From Shinisaurus crocodilurus (lineage: Eukaryota > Chordata > Lepidosauria > Squamata > Shinisauridae), in NCBI GenBank assembly GCA_021292165.1, contig JAHFWL010000045.1, forward strand, positions 62,001 through 126,000: a stretch of DNA of 64,000 bases, written 5' to 3'. Numbering within the stretch: the stretch's first letter is position 1; every line of letters starts with the position of its first letter. A program made the translations under genes and the position numbers. The notes under the pieces are model-generated. The model saw nothing but the letters and a program-made list of their open reading frames with translations. It searched no databases and was not told where the DNA came from. Shown here in pieces: positions 12,370 to 23,926 of the stretch.

Positions 12370-12800
12370 TGTTTAATACTTCTTGGAGTCCCATATCAAA
12401 TGAAATCCTTGCCAGACCAGTTCCAACTGGGGTGTGACCATAGCTCAGTGTGGTAGAGCACATGCTTAGCATGCAGAAGGCCCCAGGTTCGATCGATCCC
12501 CGGCATCTCCAGGGAGGGCTAGGAAAGAATCCTGCCTGAAACCCTGGAGAGCCGCTGCCAGTCAGTGTCGACAATACTGGGCTAAATGGACCAATGGTCT
12601 GACTCAGTATAAGGCAGCTTCCTGTGTTCCTATGTTCCAACTTGGCACCAGCATGCAGAACTCCCTCATTTCCCCCCCCCATGTTGGTTCCCCTGGAGGA
12701 GATTTTTTGGTTTTCATCCAGGGTGATGCTTATACTGCCTGTCCAGGAGCTCTTCAACAGTCCAGCGGGTGGGTCAGCTGTTCCAGTGCCCCCTGATGAA
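12370..12800 (-). pseudogene. CARD exon relic split by a SINE
   Basis: Second copy of the 44.3-kb CARD relic. It has the same frame-breaking changes, plus a tRNA-derived SINE (about 12,431-12,635) inserted after GTTCCAACT, which is repeated on the other side as a target duplication. Residues still readable in pieces include TLDENQKISSRGTN, matching LDEEQYQKISSRGTN of the intact CARD. It sits between the gene B CARD (16.3 kb) and the gene C PYD (8.1 kb). It is therefore either a second, dead CARD of gene B or the tail of a lost gene. Confidence 0.72.
12431..12635 (+). mobile_element. tRNA-derived SINE, second family
   Basis: Head 'catagctcagtgtggtagagca' and 'ccaggttcgatcgatcc' resemble tRNA A and B boxes. 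The body is 'ctggagagccgctgccagtcag' and the end 'tcagtataaggcagcttcctgtgt'. It is inserted into the CARD relic with GTTCCAACT repeated on both sides. Another copy is at 27,875-28,063. Confidence 0.82.
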
Positions 12801-13015
12801 ATCCAGGACTAACAAGATAGAAGGACATATCCCAGTCAGGAAAAGGTCCTTGCAAGACAATGAAATCCATTGGGAAGCAGACCTGCTAGGGAACAGCGAT
12901 GTAATTCATTACGCTTTCATCTGACCTTCCTTCCAAGATGCTAAGAACAGTGTAGAGGGGGTTCTAGCCTTCCCACCCCATTTGACCCTCACAACAACAC
13001 TGTGAGGAAAGTTAG

Positions 13016-13765
13016 TGTGGAGGACCAGCACCCGGGTCCTCTGCGTGAGTTCGGCGCTTAACGGGTTAACCGGCACTGAGCTACAGCCCGTACAAGTGAT
13101 TGAAATTGACTAGGAGGTTTGCGCAGCAAAAGGAAACTCCAGAGCCTTTGTATGACCATATGGCGTTTATTTACTACAAGTTAAATGGAGCGGAACTAAT
13201 AGCTTTCTAGGTATACTACAACGTCAACATGACCTGACGTGATCTCCGAGTTTTATCAATGAATGGGTTCCCAGGCTAGCGTATTGAGGGAAGTCAGTTA
13301 CCTTAGACCCGAGACTCTACGCTGGTCAGTTTCATGCCTGGCTCCGGATCCGCCTGATCCGGGGAAGAGAACAGCTTATCCCAGCCACCACTGGGGAATG
13401 GACTTGCCGAAGCGACCCGTGTTCCCAACAACCCCCTAAGGGTGGGGAGAGGGGTTTTCTACCCCCAGTTTCCCACTCTCCCGCCCTTGCATGGTCAGGT
13501 GGGGCTTATGCCTGCCCCTTCGTGTCAGGTGGGCTTATCCTGCCCTGCCCCTTCATGTCAGGTGGGCTTATTCTGCCCGGGAAAAGGTGACGTATTGGGT
13601 ACTTCACAGCTCTTTGAGACTGCTCTGCCATTTTGATGGTCCTTTCCTGGGTTTTGTGGATTCCGACCGAGGTGCCCCATTGTTGGTATGCAGATCCGTC
13701 TGGTTACCTCCTTGTATCTCCGGTGTATGTGCGTGTGAGTGTATGTGTGTCAGGCTTTCTCCACA
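13016..13765. mobile_element. Solo LTR with 5-bp target duplication
   Basis: A 750-base block starting TGTGGAGGACC and ending TTTCTCCACA, with short inverted ends TGTGG/CCACA. GTTAG stands directly on both sides (13011-13015 and 13766-13770). The flanks join in the paralogous sequence at 45.75 kb, which lacks it. No coding sequence inside. Confidence 0.85.
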
Positions 13766-14393
13766 GTTAGCATTAGAGACGGTGAGTGGGCCAAGGTAAC
13801 TGAGTAAGCATCATGGCACAGGGTGGGGAACTGAGTCCACATTTTGCTAATCCAACCAACACTCTGTCACTGGACTGGTCAAAGACTCATGCATCGAATC
13901 CAAAATATGGTCAGTCTTTCTGGATCAGTTTCTTGGGGAGAAATCTAAAGAATGCTTATGCAGTCTTCATTAAAAAATAAAGAAATGTTTAATTTAGAAA
14001 TGTACAGACTGAAGGAATTGTAGAGATACAGCTGCAAGAAGTCTCAAGGCAGAAGAACAGCAGGCCCCAGAAGCTCCAAGAAGACCAGGCAGTTTTCTTC
14101 GACCTGGTCATATGTCAGCATTTAACACAGTCCAGAAAACCCAGTTTTTCTTGCAAGATATTCATTTCATCTCCCAGCAGAAGAGGAATTTATACTGTCC
14201 TTTACCAATAGGCTGCCTTGGAAGCGGGTTTTTGCTCACCAAACCCAGGGTAGCATCTTTACAGTGCAATCCCACCCCCTTTTACCAGAGAGTAAGCCCC
14301 ATTGTACCAAATGGGAGTTATTTCTGGCATTAACATCTGCTGGAACAACTGCACTAATGAAAACCTATTTCATCATCAAGAATGTATTTCTTA

Positions 14394-14558
14394 CAGGGCC
14401 GGTGCTACCATTAGGCCAACTAGGCAGCCGCCTAGGGCGCAGGGCTAAAGGGGGTGCCAGAAACGCCTTGAAAACAAAATACAGCGCTCTCAAGTGGGAA
14501 GGGGGGCGCTAAATATCTGATCTTGCCTAGGGCACCAAACTGCCTTGCACCGGTCCTG
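14394..14558. mobile_element. hAT-type MITE (CAGGGCCGG family)
   Basis: A 165-base element from CAGGGCCGGTGCTACC to GCACCGGTCCTG, with exact 8-bp flanks ATTTCTTA on both sides. Its ends match the large hAT at 38669-42857, so it is a deletion derivative of that family. Confidence 0.88.
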
Positions 14559-14559
14559 A

Positions 14560-16270
14560 TTTCTTATTTCTTGGATTCCCATGAAATACAAGAAAAGCCT
14601 TTCCCTCCTGTTGCATTTGGTAAGTGCAATGCAAACACAAATCCGTTCTCCATGTGTTTCAGATACTTATCACAGTTTAAATTTTATTTGAATTCACACT
14701 ACACCTCTTTCCTGTATTTCTCATCCCTGAGTATAAAGACAATCCTAAATTACCCCTTTCTGTCAGCAACTCGGCCTCCCACACTGCAAGAGACCCAATA
14801 AAACTTTTTTTATTGCAGCAATTCCGGTAAGGAGTAGTCAACTTTCACAGAGGCAATAAAGATCCCTGGACAGTGTGTGGCAAAGTCCCAGGTCCAAAAG
14901 TCCAGTCCGGAAGAGCATGAGCAGAGTGCAAACATGTAACGTCAATCCCCCCAACGCTCCATTTCCAAACAAGACAGGAAGCTTTCCAGGTTTGCGGCGC
15001 ATTGAGTCCTACAAGGGCTGCTGGAAGCCGCACAGGTTTAAATCCAGGGGAGTGGTTTCTAAGGATCACTATCGGACATTCGATCTGGGCAGGGAAACCC
15101 ACCCTTCATCCAGTGGCCATGCCTGACTGGGGGTTTCTGCCTGGCCCTCTTCTGCTGGTGACAGACCAAAGGAAATGCTGCTGAAACACCCTTTCCTGCA
15201 GAGCCCTCCTTCTGCTTCCCTGTTGCAAGGGTTGATGTCCCCGACTGATAAGTAGGAGCTTCCCCCAAGGTCAAGTCTTCCAGCTGTGGAAGATTGGCCG
15301 TTATCAGTCTCCAGCGCCTCCCCACCCCCGCTCCCTGTCGCTAGGCAGCGGGAGGCCTGGCAGATCTGGATTGTCAGGCCTCTGGTTAGCCATGCCTGGG
15401 CCTGACTCTACAGCTTCTCCCTCCGAGTCAGAATCCGTGTCTGAGGCTAAAGCTCCCTCCAGACTGGGGCAAGGTCCCACACGTTCCCAAGACCAGTGCT
15501 CACATGTTAAAAAAAGAGAAGAACTGGGGCTGAAGTCTGCCTGGGAGCCGTGCCAACTGCCCTGGAAACTCTACACCTTGGCCTGGTTTGAGCCTAATAG
15601 GGAGAAGTCACTGTGGCAGAATTTCCTTGTGGGGCTTCTCCCTGCGCCAGCGACTGCTGTTTTGACCTATTCGGAGGACGGCAGGGGTGTGGCGTAGCTT
15701 GCCGTGACATGCAAACCCGGCGAGGGTGGATTGTTGGGGTGGCTGATAAGCCACCCACAACCCTAAAACAGCCCAGGGGTGGCTTGTCAAGCTCCCCAAC
15801 AACCCACCCTTGCCAGGGTTTGCCCGTAACAAGAAGCCATGGCGGGGGCTTGGATCGCCAACCTGGTGTCTGCAGGCCCCGCAACCCACCATGGCTAATA
15901 AGGTCCTTAATTGTGTGGGGTAGGGAGCTGTGGGGGAGGAGGAGGAGGAGGATAGACCATGATACCTCATACGTAAGGGGAATGCCGCCTGGGCATGATC
16001 AGAGGCATTTTTCTTCATATATTCCATAACTCTGCCCTCTAGCAGAAAAAAAAGGTGTGGTGCTGAGACACGGCAGGACCCTGGTGGGTGGTGGACAAAG
16101 AGGAAAAGAGCAAGACAATGCAGGCAGAGCAGTAGCAGATGCTGCTTTTTGAGTGGATTCCTGGGCCCTGCACTTTGAGTCAAAAGTGTGTGAGCACAAA
16201 GGGAAGAGCTTGAAGTCACACAGCACGTGCAGAGTTGGGTTGTCTGTGGTATCTCTGTCTTCTTTGTGGC
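14560..16270. other. Region downstream of gene B: repeat-like sequence
   Basis: 14.81-15.55 kb is LTR-like unique sequence without proven ends. 15.68-15.93 kb is an inverted-repeat element ('ggggtggctgataagccaccc', 'aagaagccatggcggggg') with relatives at 24.64-24.89 and 58.28-58.56 kb. The long minus frame over 15.6-16.3 kb is not a gene. 15.95-16.27 kb should include the 3' UTR of gene B. Confidence 0.35.
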
Positions 16271-16271
16271 C

Positions 16272-16543
16272 TCATCTCCCTTCAAGGTCATCAATAAGGG
16301 GCTTCTGCTTGGCCTGCAGTGCCTCGTAAAGCTGATCCTTGCAAGCGTTGTTCCAACTTGGCAGCAGCTTGTAGAGCTCCCTCATTTTTTCGGGATTCGT
16401 TCCCCTTGAGGAGATCTTCTGGTACTGCTCCTCATCCAGGACGGAGCCATGCAGCATATCCAGGAGCCCTTCTACATTGGTGGTCCTCAGGACCAGCTGT
16501 TCCCGGTGAAGGTCAATGAAATGCAGGACAGATGGGTGTGTCT
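16272..16543 (-). CDS. Gene B exon 9: C-terminal CARD and stop
   Basis: This is the final coding exon: 2 bases, 89 codons and a TGA at 16272-16274. It encodes a full caspase-recruitment domain. HFIDLHREQLVLRTTNVEGL is helix 1; LLDMLHGSVLDEEQYQKI follows; then NPEKMRELYKLLPSWNNACKD and a last helix ending PLIDDLEG. The spacing and motifs match the CARDs of ASC and NLRP1; the DEEQYQ and W-x-x-x-CKD elements are especially ASC-like. This CARD would recruit caspase-1 directly, or ASC. The acceptor is a long pyrimidine run ending CTGACAG. It is the only intact CARD among five copies in the window. No minus-strand AATAAA was seen in the first few hundred bases downstream. Confidence 0.92.
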
Positions 16544-16799
16544 CTGTCAGACAAAAAGAAAAAGAATTGATTTTTTTTTTTTTTAACCTGGTTGTTGAGA
16601 ACTCTGGGGAGAGGTGAACTAACCTGGGGACAGGTTAGCTTATCACTTAGACACTTAGCTTATCTCCAGCCATTCCTGCTTGCCACAGATTTGTAGGATC
16701 AGGTTTATTTTTTAAACCATGAAAACTAAACATCCAAGAAGCCTCTGTCTCTGGGAGAAGAGCTGGTTATGGGCCCCCATTTCATAGATTCCCACTGAC

Positions 16800-16838
16800 C
16801 TTGTACTGGGTGCAAAACAGAAGTCTTCTTCAGTTCCT
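16800..16838 (-). CDS. Gene B exon 8: short UPA-CARD linker
   Basis: This 39-base exon (2+36+1) lies between the last UPA exon and the CARD exon. It has acceptor TTCTCTTTCAG and donor CAAG|GTCAGT. In the joined frame it gives EELKKTSVLHPVQ, a plausible flexible linker. It is called from splice sites plus perfect phase agreement with both neighbours. It has no domain signature of its own. If it were skipped, the exons on either side would still be in frame, because 39 is divisible by three, so alternative splicing is possible. Confidence 0.68.
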
Positions 16839-16957
16839 CTGAAAGAGAACAGGAAAGAGGAAGTCAGAAAGGGGATGTGGTTGGTTGGGATATCCTTATA
16901 GATGCTGCCTCCCAAGCTTTGGTCCAATCATGGGGTCCTTCCTTCATTAAAGCTCAC

Positions 16958-17099
16958 CTTGTCTCACATAAGCTTCCCAGACTTTTTCATTCTTATTCTT
17001 CTCCATGAGGATGAGCTCCAGCTGGTCTTGCATATGCTCAGCATACAGTTCAAAGTACTGCTGCTCCATGTTTGCATCCAGGTATATAAGCTTCAGTTC
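16958..17099 (-). CDS. Gene B exon 7: FIIND UPA subdomain, last part
   Basis: This exon has 142 bases (141+1) with a CCCACAG acceptor and a GTGAGC donor. It encodes 47 residues beginning ELKLIYLDANMEQQYFELYA and containing QDQLELILMEK. This corresponds to the UPA end in NLRP1/CARD8, where ELKLSY is followed by a charged amphipathic stretch. The exon is phase 0 at its start and phase 1 at its end, matching both neighbours. The intron upstream holds a 2.1-kb hAT element (17831-19934) and a mariner-type MITE (17241-17491). No damage was seen. Confidence 0.85.
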
Positions 17100-17240
17100 C
17101 TGTGGGAATGAGTGAAGAGCTCTGAATGTGCAAATTGTCGGAGTAAAGCAACAAGGCTTATGATAAGTCATCTGAGTCAGTGGGGGCGATAGACAAAAGG
17201 GAACTTGTTTTCTTCCTCCACTAGTTTATTCTTGTAACTA

Positions 17241-17491
17241 CAGTAATACCTTGGATTGCAAGTAACTTGGTTTGACAGCATTTTGCAAGACAAGCAAATT
17301 TTTAAATATTTATTTAATTTTTTTTTACTTGATATACAACCGACGTCTTGCAATACAAGTACTGTAGTACGGCTTAAATTAAGAATCTCTGTACAAATTT
17401 TTTTTGGGGGGATTTTGTTTTGATATAAGAGTGTTTTGGATTACAAGCACGTTTCCGGAACGTATTATGCTCTCAATCCAAGGCATGACTG
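17241..17491. mobile_element. Mariner/Tc-type MITE in gene B intron 7
   Basis: Inverted ends CAGTAATACCTTGGATTG and CAATCCAAGGCATGACTG, with TA on each side. The 251-base interior has no open frame. It lies just upstream of exon 16958-17099 and is not expected to affect splicing. Confidence 0.82.
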
Positions 17492-17830
17492 TACTCTTTG
17501 ATGTAGGCTGCAACTCTCAGACTTTACTTCCTTCTTTCCTCCTCCTTTATCAGTAGTAAGTGTTCCTTTGTCTGAACAGTGCAACCAGAATGGCTGCACT
17601 CAACCTTTTCTTCAGAAACTATTGGTTTTTGCAGGAGCTATGAACTCCCAATGCTTGCCCAATGCTTGCCTTTTGAATAGCAGTGTGTGTGCATTTCTTT
17701 CTATAGCAATTGCCTTGCACCAGTTACACGCTAAAACTACACAGTTGTAACCTACCAAACAAATATAACTTTAACATGAAGCATAGCCTACAGCTTTTCA
17801 CCCAGCTCACCATTCAAAGGGTGCAAACAG

Positions 17831-18867
17831 TAGGGCTGTGCATGTAATTGCGGTCCGAACCCAAATTGGAATAGGATCAGCCCGATCCGGGTTACGTTTT
17901 GATTACGGTCGAATCGGATCGACCCAGATCGGATGTAATTGCCTGTCATTGGTTCTGTTTGATTTCAGGTGATTAAATCCAATCTGGGTGAGCAACCAGG
18001 AAGCTCCTTCCCCCCCCCTTTCTGAATGGAATGGAGGAGAGTATTGTTGGCAGCACCATCACCCAATGGTGCTTCAGGGGAAGGAGCCCTTCTCCAATAG
18101 TAATGCTCTCTGGAGGAGGGCTAAGGGAGATCCATGCTTTGCTTTTATTTCTCTGACCATGTGCATTTTGGATCAGTTTGCTGGGGAGGGGATGAGTTTG
18201 TTCTTGGCTCCTGCTTCCTTGGTTGCTGCTAGTTGCCGCTTGCCTTGTGGCCTTAGAGAGAGGAAAAGGAGGATTATAGGGGGTGGGTGTCTCTTTTTGG
18301 ATTTCTTTTGTTTTATCCCTCAATATTATTTCATTTAGGAGTAGCTTCATTTTGAATACAAACAAATCCATTTACTTTTCTTTTCTTCTGACCCCAGTTT
18401 GGGGAAGGGGGACTGAAGAAGCATTTGCTTGTTGCCTCGGGCTCCTAATTGCTTTGCTTTAAGGTTTCTGAAGTTTTTAAAATCTTTTATTAGGATTTAG
18501 TTTAGGACAATTAATGTCCTTTTTGTTCATACAGTTTGTGGCAGTGTGGGAGTGTTTGACTCTGCTGGCCTTCTGTTCAGCATTTTCCTGCCAGTTTTTT
18601 CAGATATCATTTCAATTATTATTATCATTATTATCATTATCATCATTAGGATCTCATTGCATTTTTCACAAGCTCCATTTTCAGATCATCCCAACCAAGC
18701 CAGATATCATTTAAGGATTTTGTTTAGTAGAAGTTGCATTTCAGTTCAAAAGCAATTAAACTCCCCCCCCCCCCCGCACATCAGTGCTCAGCACCAGTGG
18801 CTTTTGGGGGCCCAAGCTGTGCTCTCTTAAGTCTTGGTCTGGCCACTTTGAGAAATATTAGGAACAG

Positions 18868-18925
<58 letters not shown>

Positions 18926-19934
18926 TATATCTGACACAAAGTCCTGCCAGTAGTCTAGGCTAGCAGCAAGTTGTGTCTGTAGTCCCCGCTGGGGGGCTAG
19001 GGTGACTGCCCTGAAGAAGGGGTTATTCCCCCCAATGTGTCTAGGCTACCTGCCTGCCTGCTGTTCTGTAGTCCCTGCTGGGGGGCTAGGGTGACTGCCC
19101 ACTTTGTCTATTTTTTATTTTTTTATTATATTTATACCCCGCCTTTTTTCCTGCAAGGAACCCAAGGTGGCTTACATAATCCTCCTCCTCTCCATTTTAT
19201 CCTCACAACAACCCTGTGAGGTAGGTTAGGCTGAGAGACCGTGACTGGCCCAAAGTCACCCAGGGAGCTTCGTGGCCAAGTGGGGACTAGAACCTGGATC
19301 TCCCAAGTCCCAGTCCAACACTCTAACCACTACGCCACGCTGGCTGGCTGGCTGGCTGCCTGCTGTTCTGGAGTCCCCGCTGGGGGCTTGGGTGAATGGG
19401 TAGAATGCCTGCCCCAAATTAGTCTGTGTCCCACCTTGTTTTCTTTATGGTGCTTGTCAGCTTTCCTGCATCCTTGCTGTTGTGGCTTCACGCTGTGCCC
19501 CTGTTGCTGCTAACCTGACTGCCTGATAGGGATGTGTTCTCCAGGTGGCTGGGGAAGTTTGCATAGCGGGCCCGACAGAGAGAGTCCAAAAAAGTTCCCT
19601 GTGAAAGATCTCCTGTTTTGTGGGAGAGGGCTGCAGGGGAACCACAAGACCCATGTGTCTGAAATTCGGGGTGCATAAGCAGCTCGAGGACGTCTGCAAT
19701 CTCACCAGGTTTCATGTTTCTATCTTTTAAAATGAAGAAGTGAAAGATGTTTCCCCCCCCCCCATGCAAGTCTGTGGAAAAAACTAGATGGAATCAATTC
19801 CGTTACCATAATCGATTCCTTGTAATCATAATTGGATCGGGATAGATACAGATCGGATGGAATTGTAATCGGGCCTGATCCCGATTACACAGATCGGAAT
19901 CGGAATCAGATCGGAGGGGCCGTGCACAGCCCTA
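17831..19934. mobile_element. hAT-type element with TAGGGCTGTGCA ends
   Basis: This 2.1-kb element in the intron between exons 6 and 7 has ends TAGGGCTGTGCATG and CGTGCACAGCCCTA. The 8-bp target site GCAAACAG is exact on both sides (17823-17830, 19935-19942). Diverged GATCGGAT-type subterminal repeats occur at both ends. The interior has an (AAT)n tract (18,868-18,920) and a nested minus-strand SINE (19,122-19,345). No transposase frame was seen, so it is non-autonomous. Confidence 0.85.
19122..19345 (-). mobile_element. tRNA-derived SINE (reptile type), nested
   Basis: Copy of the 4.8-kb SINE family inside the hAT element: 'ccttttttcctgcaaggaaccc' tail and 'ctaaccactacgccacgctgg' head. It is followed by a short (CTGG)n run. 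Confidence 0.8.
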
Positions 19935-20041
19935 GCAAACAGAAGTCTGAAGGAATCCCAGTTTAGTGCCTCCCAGACCCAATCTCATTTCTTATGGCCT
20001 TGGCTTCCTCCAGGCAACCCTTCCCATCATCGGTGTCTCAC

Positions 20042-20170
20042 CTTGGGACAGACTCTGACATCAGCTAACTTCTGCATAAAGAAGCAAGAGCCAAGAGTCA
20101 GAGGCTTGAAGGTCCCTGGGGGTTTCTGCACTCTCCATGCAGGGCACATCTCTTCATGCTTGTGGACAGC
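20042..20170 (-). CDS. Gene B exon 6: FIIND UPA subdomain, first part
   Basis: This 43-codon exon is phase 0 at both ends. It follows a TTTTCCCAG acceptor and ends CCCAAG|GTGAGA. The sequence begins AVHKHEEM and ends GSCFFMQKLADVRVCPK. This matches the UPA stretch that follows the 'PSD...' strand in NLRP1 and CARD8, where a Gly-Ser plus hydrophobic strand precedes a Val-x-Pro-Lys exon end. UPA forms the oligomeric ring that clusters the CARDs once it is released. It lies 3.8 kb downstream of the self-cleavage exon. A diverged shorter copy of this exon is found at 47275-47364. Confidence 0.82.
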
Positions 20171-20334
20171 CTGGGAAAAGGCAAATACGGTCACTTTTGA
20201 GACATGCAAGGAGAGACACCAAATTGCTGGAAGACTAAATGCCTTTTTCCAACAGGTTGCTGGAACTTCAGAGCAGAGACGCATATCATTTCCTTGCAGC
20301 CCTGCCACTTTCTAGGCATTTTTATGGCATGTAA

Positions 20335-20515
20335 GGAAAACTAGGGAAGTGGTGAGCTCTCCCACTCTGGAGGCATTCAAGGTGCGGCTGGACAGCCATC
20401 TGTCAGGGATGCTTTGACTTGGGATTCCTGCATTGAGCAGGGGGTTGGACTCAATGGCCTTATAGGCCCCTTCCAACTCTACTTTTCTATGATTCTGTGA
20501 TTCTAAGCCTTCTTG
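20335..20515 (+). mobile_element. CR1 LINE 3' end
   Basis: Matches the end of the CR1 at 26.8-27.0 kb: 'ggaggcattcaaggtgc.gctggacagccatctgtcagggatgcttt' followed by 'ggttggactcaatggccttataggccccttccaactct' and a short A/T-rich tail. Confidence 0.85.
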
Positions 20516-20849
20516 AAACTAACACCAAAACCTTGAGCTGTTAGGTATGCACCTGGGACAAAGATTCCCTGGCTACATGGGGAGCTATAGTCAGGGCCCT
20601 TTTGATTGGTCATCCAATCAATAGAGAGGTACCAACACAGAGAACAATAATAAGACCAGCAACCAATTGTTCTTGCAATGAAGAGGATGGTGTAATGTTA
20701 TGTTATTTGGGGTTAAATTTAAAGTGTATAGGTGGGAAGTATAATGTGTTCTGAATATGATTAGAAGTACGTATTCCTGTTGCATCAATATGTGTTATGT
20801 TAGGTGAGTCAGAAATGATGGGCAGGAAGAATGGTGTATTTGCCCCCAC

Positions 20850-21475
20850 ATAGGCGATCACTCGTGACCGAGTAAGATTGTCTTCCAGGAAAAAATTACA
20901 AAAAGAAAATTATAAAAAGAGGAAATTCTAAAAAAAACCTGTGTAGACCCTAGCGATGACAGTCCGTAAGTGACTGTGGAGGCCAATTCTAGATCCACAC
21001 AGCTTCCCACAGTGAGGACACAGGTTACCAGATGGAAGATGGTCCTGTAAAGGATTCGTTTGATGTGCTTTTCGCTTAGCACGTTTCTCCCTTTCACCTT
21101 GCACTCGGGCTTCTTCAAAGTCCATGGAACCTTTATGAAAGGCCAACCTCCAGTTAGTCCAGTTAGATCGTTCACATGGGCCAGAGCTTCCCAGTTCTTG
21201 ATGTTTATATTGCATTTTTTTAGATTAGCCTTAAGAACATCTTTAAACCTCTTATACTGACCACTGATATTCCGCTGTCCATCCTTGAGTTGGGAATAAA
21301 GTAACTGCTTTGGGAGACGGCAGCCAGACATTCGAACAACATGACCGGTCCATTGAAGTTGGCGTTGAAGGATCATTTTTTCAACGCTAGTAGTCTTTGC
21401 TTCTTCCAGTACACTGACATTTGTTCGCCTAGCTTCCCAAGTACGGTAATTTGCAGGATTTTCCAGAGGCAACGT
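20850..21475 (-). mobile_element. Non-LTR retrotransposon 3' end with a zinc-finger tail
   Basis: The minus-strand frame reads LQWTGHVVRMSGCRLPKQLL, ...KRFKDVLKANLKKCNI, and, in a second frame, CPHCGKLCGSRIGLHSHLRT. This is the C-terminal region, with a C2H2-like finger, of a non-LTR reverse transcriptase. Frameshifts and a missing 5' part make it inactive. Related pieces are at 22,147-22,345 (plus strand, 3' tail with CTGACTGACTGACTG) and 28,186-28,560 (minus strand). Confidence 0.72.
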
Positions 21476-21479
21476 TGAT

Positions 21480-22060
21480 GAAATCTTTCAAGGAGGTGGA
21501 AATGATGTTTATAGATAGTCCACGTATTTGCATATGTGACATGATTGGCTGAGTGAGAAGGGGGGGTAAAGTCTGTGTTATATAAACAGTGGGCGGTGCT
21601 GTTCAGGCAGAGGAGTGTGGAGTGTGTGGAATGCTGTTTGGGAGTCTGTGAAGCTGACTGGAGAGATTTGAAAGATTGTATTAGGATTGTTAAGAGATTA
21701 ACTAGTGAGTGCAGGGATTGATATATTGGGAACAGTTGATGAGGGAGAATTGGTAATAGGATAAGATAGTACGTTACTTAACATTTGACTGAAACTTTCT
21801 TATGAAACTTATTTCCAGAACTTGTTATATTTTAAAATAAACTTTACTTTGTTATTTGAAGCAGCCTGTGTGGGAAGTTGTGCTTATTATACTGGTCAAA
21901 GAGGTAGTATATGGTAGGGATAATAGACATCCCCAAAGTCAGTGTGAGAGGTTTAAGGGTACGGGTTAGAGGAAAAGAAACCCTCAACCTTACATAAGTG
22001 TACCCAGAGATCCCCAAAAGGAGGGCAAGTGTGAGGCCCTATGAAGAGTGGGGTGTGACA
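21480..22060 (-). mobile_element. Solo LTR fragment, same family as 32.7 and 45.9 kb
   Basis: Read on the minus strand it shares 'cctgaacagcaccgcccactgtttata' and 'ctcagccaatca' with the LTRs at 32.68 and 45.9 kb. The minus-strand start TGTCACACCCC is at 22060. The other edge was not resolved. It lies between two oppositely oriented pieces of the zinc-finger retrotransposon. Confidence 0.55.
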
Positions 22061-22146
22061 GATGGGGACCGGTCCAATGCACCTGCTGCTTAATTGGTGT
22101 GCACTATTTCATTTGGACACGCAGGAACATCATGACGTGCATTGAA

Positions 22147-22345
22147 ATATGTATATTCCCCTAGAATTGGCCTCCACAGTCACTTACGGACCCATCGCTA
22201 GAGTCTACACAATTTTCTTTAGAATTTTCCTCCTTTTAAAATCTCCTTTTTGTAAAAAACCAAAAAAAAAAACAAAAAAAAAAACCAAAAAAAATTATTA
22301 TCCTGGAAGACAATCTTACTCGGTCACGAGTGATCGCCTGACTGA
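22147..22345 (+). mobile_element. Zinc-finger retrotransposon 3' tail
   Basis: Plus-strand copy of the sequence at 20.85-20.99 and 28.19-28.31 kb: the 'attggcctccacagtcacttacgga' block, then an A-rich stretch, then 'gacaatcttactcggtcacgagtgatcgcctgactgactgactg'. Confidence 0.75.
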
Positions 22346-22649
22346 CTGACTGATTCCCCTCCACAACACAAATAACAATGAGGATCATTATTTAAAAGGA
22401 CAGAAAAAGTGTTCACAAATCTTTAAGAATAATATTTCTGATTTAGAAAAAGCGGCTGGCAGTTCTCTCCAAATAAAGTGTGATGACTCTGCCTGTTAAA
22501 ATATGTTAAATGGGTGAGAAGCTGCCCTGGAACCATGAAGCAAATTGCATAGACAGGCTTGGTCAGGCAAACTCTAGAATGTTCCCAAGGTTAGGAAGCT
22601 TTCCTGAGCTGTGCTCTGTGGGCTATTTCTGACTGAGCTGTGATCATTT

Positions 22650-22960
22650 ATTTAAATCATTTATATACTACTTTTCATGGGTACAACCTTCCAAAGCAGT
22701 TTACAAAATTTGAGATGATACAGTCCCAACAGAGATTTGTACAGAACAGCAACAAAACAGCCCAAAATAATCCTTAAAAGCCTGGCTGAATAGAAAGTCA
22801 GGCAAGATTCCACGGGGGAGCAAGTTCCAAAGGCAGGGTGCCACAACAGGAAAGGCCTTCATCACTTTCCCCCCACCTCTGTTCAGATGGTGCAGGGACC
22901 CACGGAAGAGAGAACAGTCCAGAATCTGGACAAAAGACAGATGAAATATTGAGCAGTTGA
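22650..22960 (-). mobile_element. L2-type LINE 3' fragment
   Basis: 'actacttttcatgggtacaaccttccaaagcagtttacaaaa' and 'gggggagcaagttccaaaggcagggtgcca' resemble the 3' ends of L2-clade elements on the minus strand. Between here and 23.9 kb only a (GT)n run at 23,417-23,443 and unique intronic sequence were seen. Confidence 0.5.
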
Positions 22961-23926
22961 AAATGAGAAGGCAATATTATGAAGCACATTAGCTCACATC
23001 TGCCAACACTGGAAACCAGGAGAGAATTGGTTAACCCAAGACTTGATTTAGATTGCTCGTACCTATCAAACCCATTCCTAATTGAAGTGAAGTGAGTTTG
23101 CTCATCAGTATTTACTTTGAAGGGAGCTCCACTAATTTCAGTGAAGACTTCCAGGTAAATGTGCTTAGAACTGTAGCATAAAGATGTAGATATTTTGCTT
23201 CTGCAAATCAGTGAGATCACTGTTTACTAGAGAACCAGATGGGGCATTTGGTCTCTGGCTACGAGGCTGCCCAACAGGTGAAAGGGATGGGAACTGGCAT
23301 AAGCTGGTGGGGGCAAGTGTTCATCTTGTGTTTGTCTTGTATCAAGGTCTCCAGTGTGGTGCCTCTGGGCACCAATGTGCCCACCCACTAGGCTCCCTGG
23401 GTTTAATTTTATTTAAGTGTGTGTGTGTGTGTGTGTGTGTGTGTTTAAAAAATGACTGGGAGATTGCCATGCTGCAAAATAAAGTGCTGCCCTTCAGGAC
23501 CATATTTATTTGGGTTAAAAATAATGGTTTTGAGTTTTGGAGCTCAGATACCACCTCTGCCTTGTACTTAGGTTCTTGGGCATGTTACTTTTCTTTTCGT
23601 CTCACCAATTTGGTTTCTGGGAAATGACTGTTTTGTGACTGGCTATGCCTATCGTGTTAGCCATTTTATGCAGCCATTTTGTGAGAGTGCCCATGACACT
23701 CTCAAAATTTCAAATGTGCCCATCATCCCAAAAAGGTTGAAGACCTCTGCATTTGCTAGAACTTCAGTAAATCAGTTCAAGGCCAACCAGTGTGGGTAAA
23801 GTTCAGCTATAATGACACTCCTTGATGGAAGATTTTGCATACCAGATCCTGTACGAGGGCTAGTTTGAGTTAGCTAATGATCCGGATAATCTGCAACACC
23901 TAACAGAATTGGAGATTCCCAGTTAC

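Noticed and set aside
15608..16294. 228-codon minus-strand frame directly downstream of the CARD exon
   Set aside because: It overlaps the end of the CARD exon in another frame and a repeat element; no homology seen.
18734..18934. Asn-rich frame
   Set aside because: Translation of an (AAT)n microsatellite inside a hAT element.
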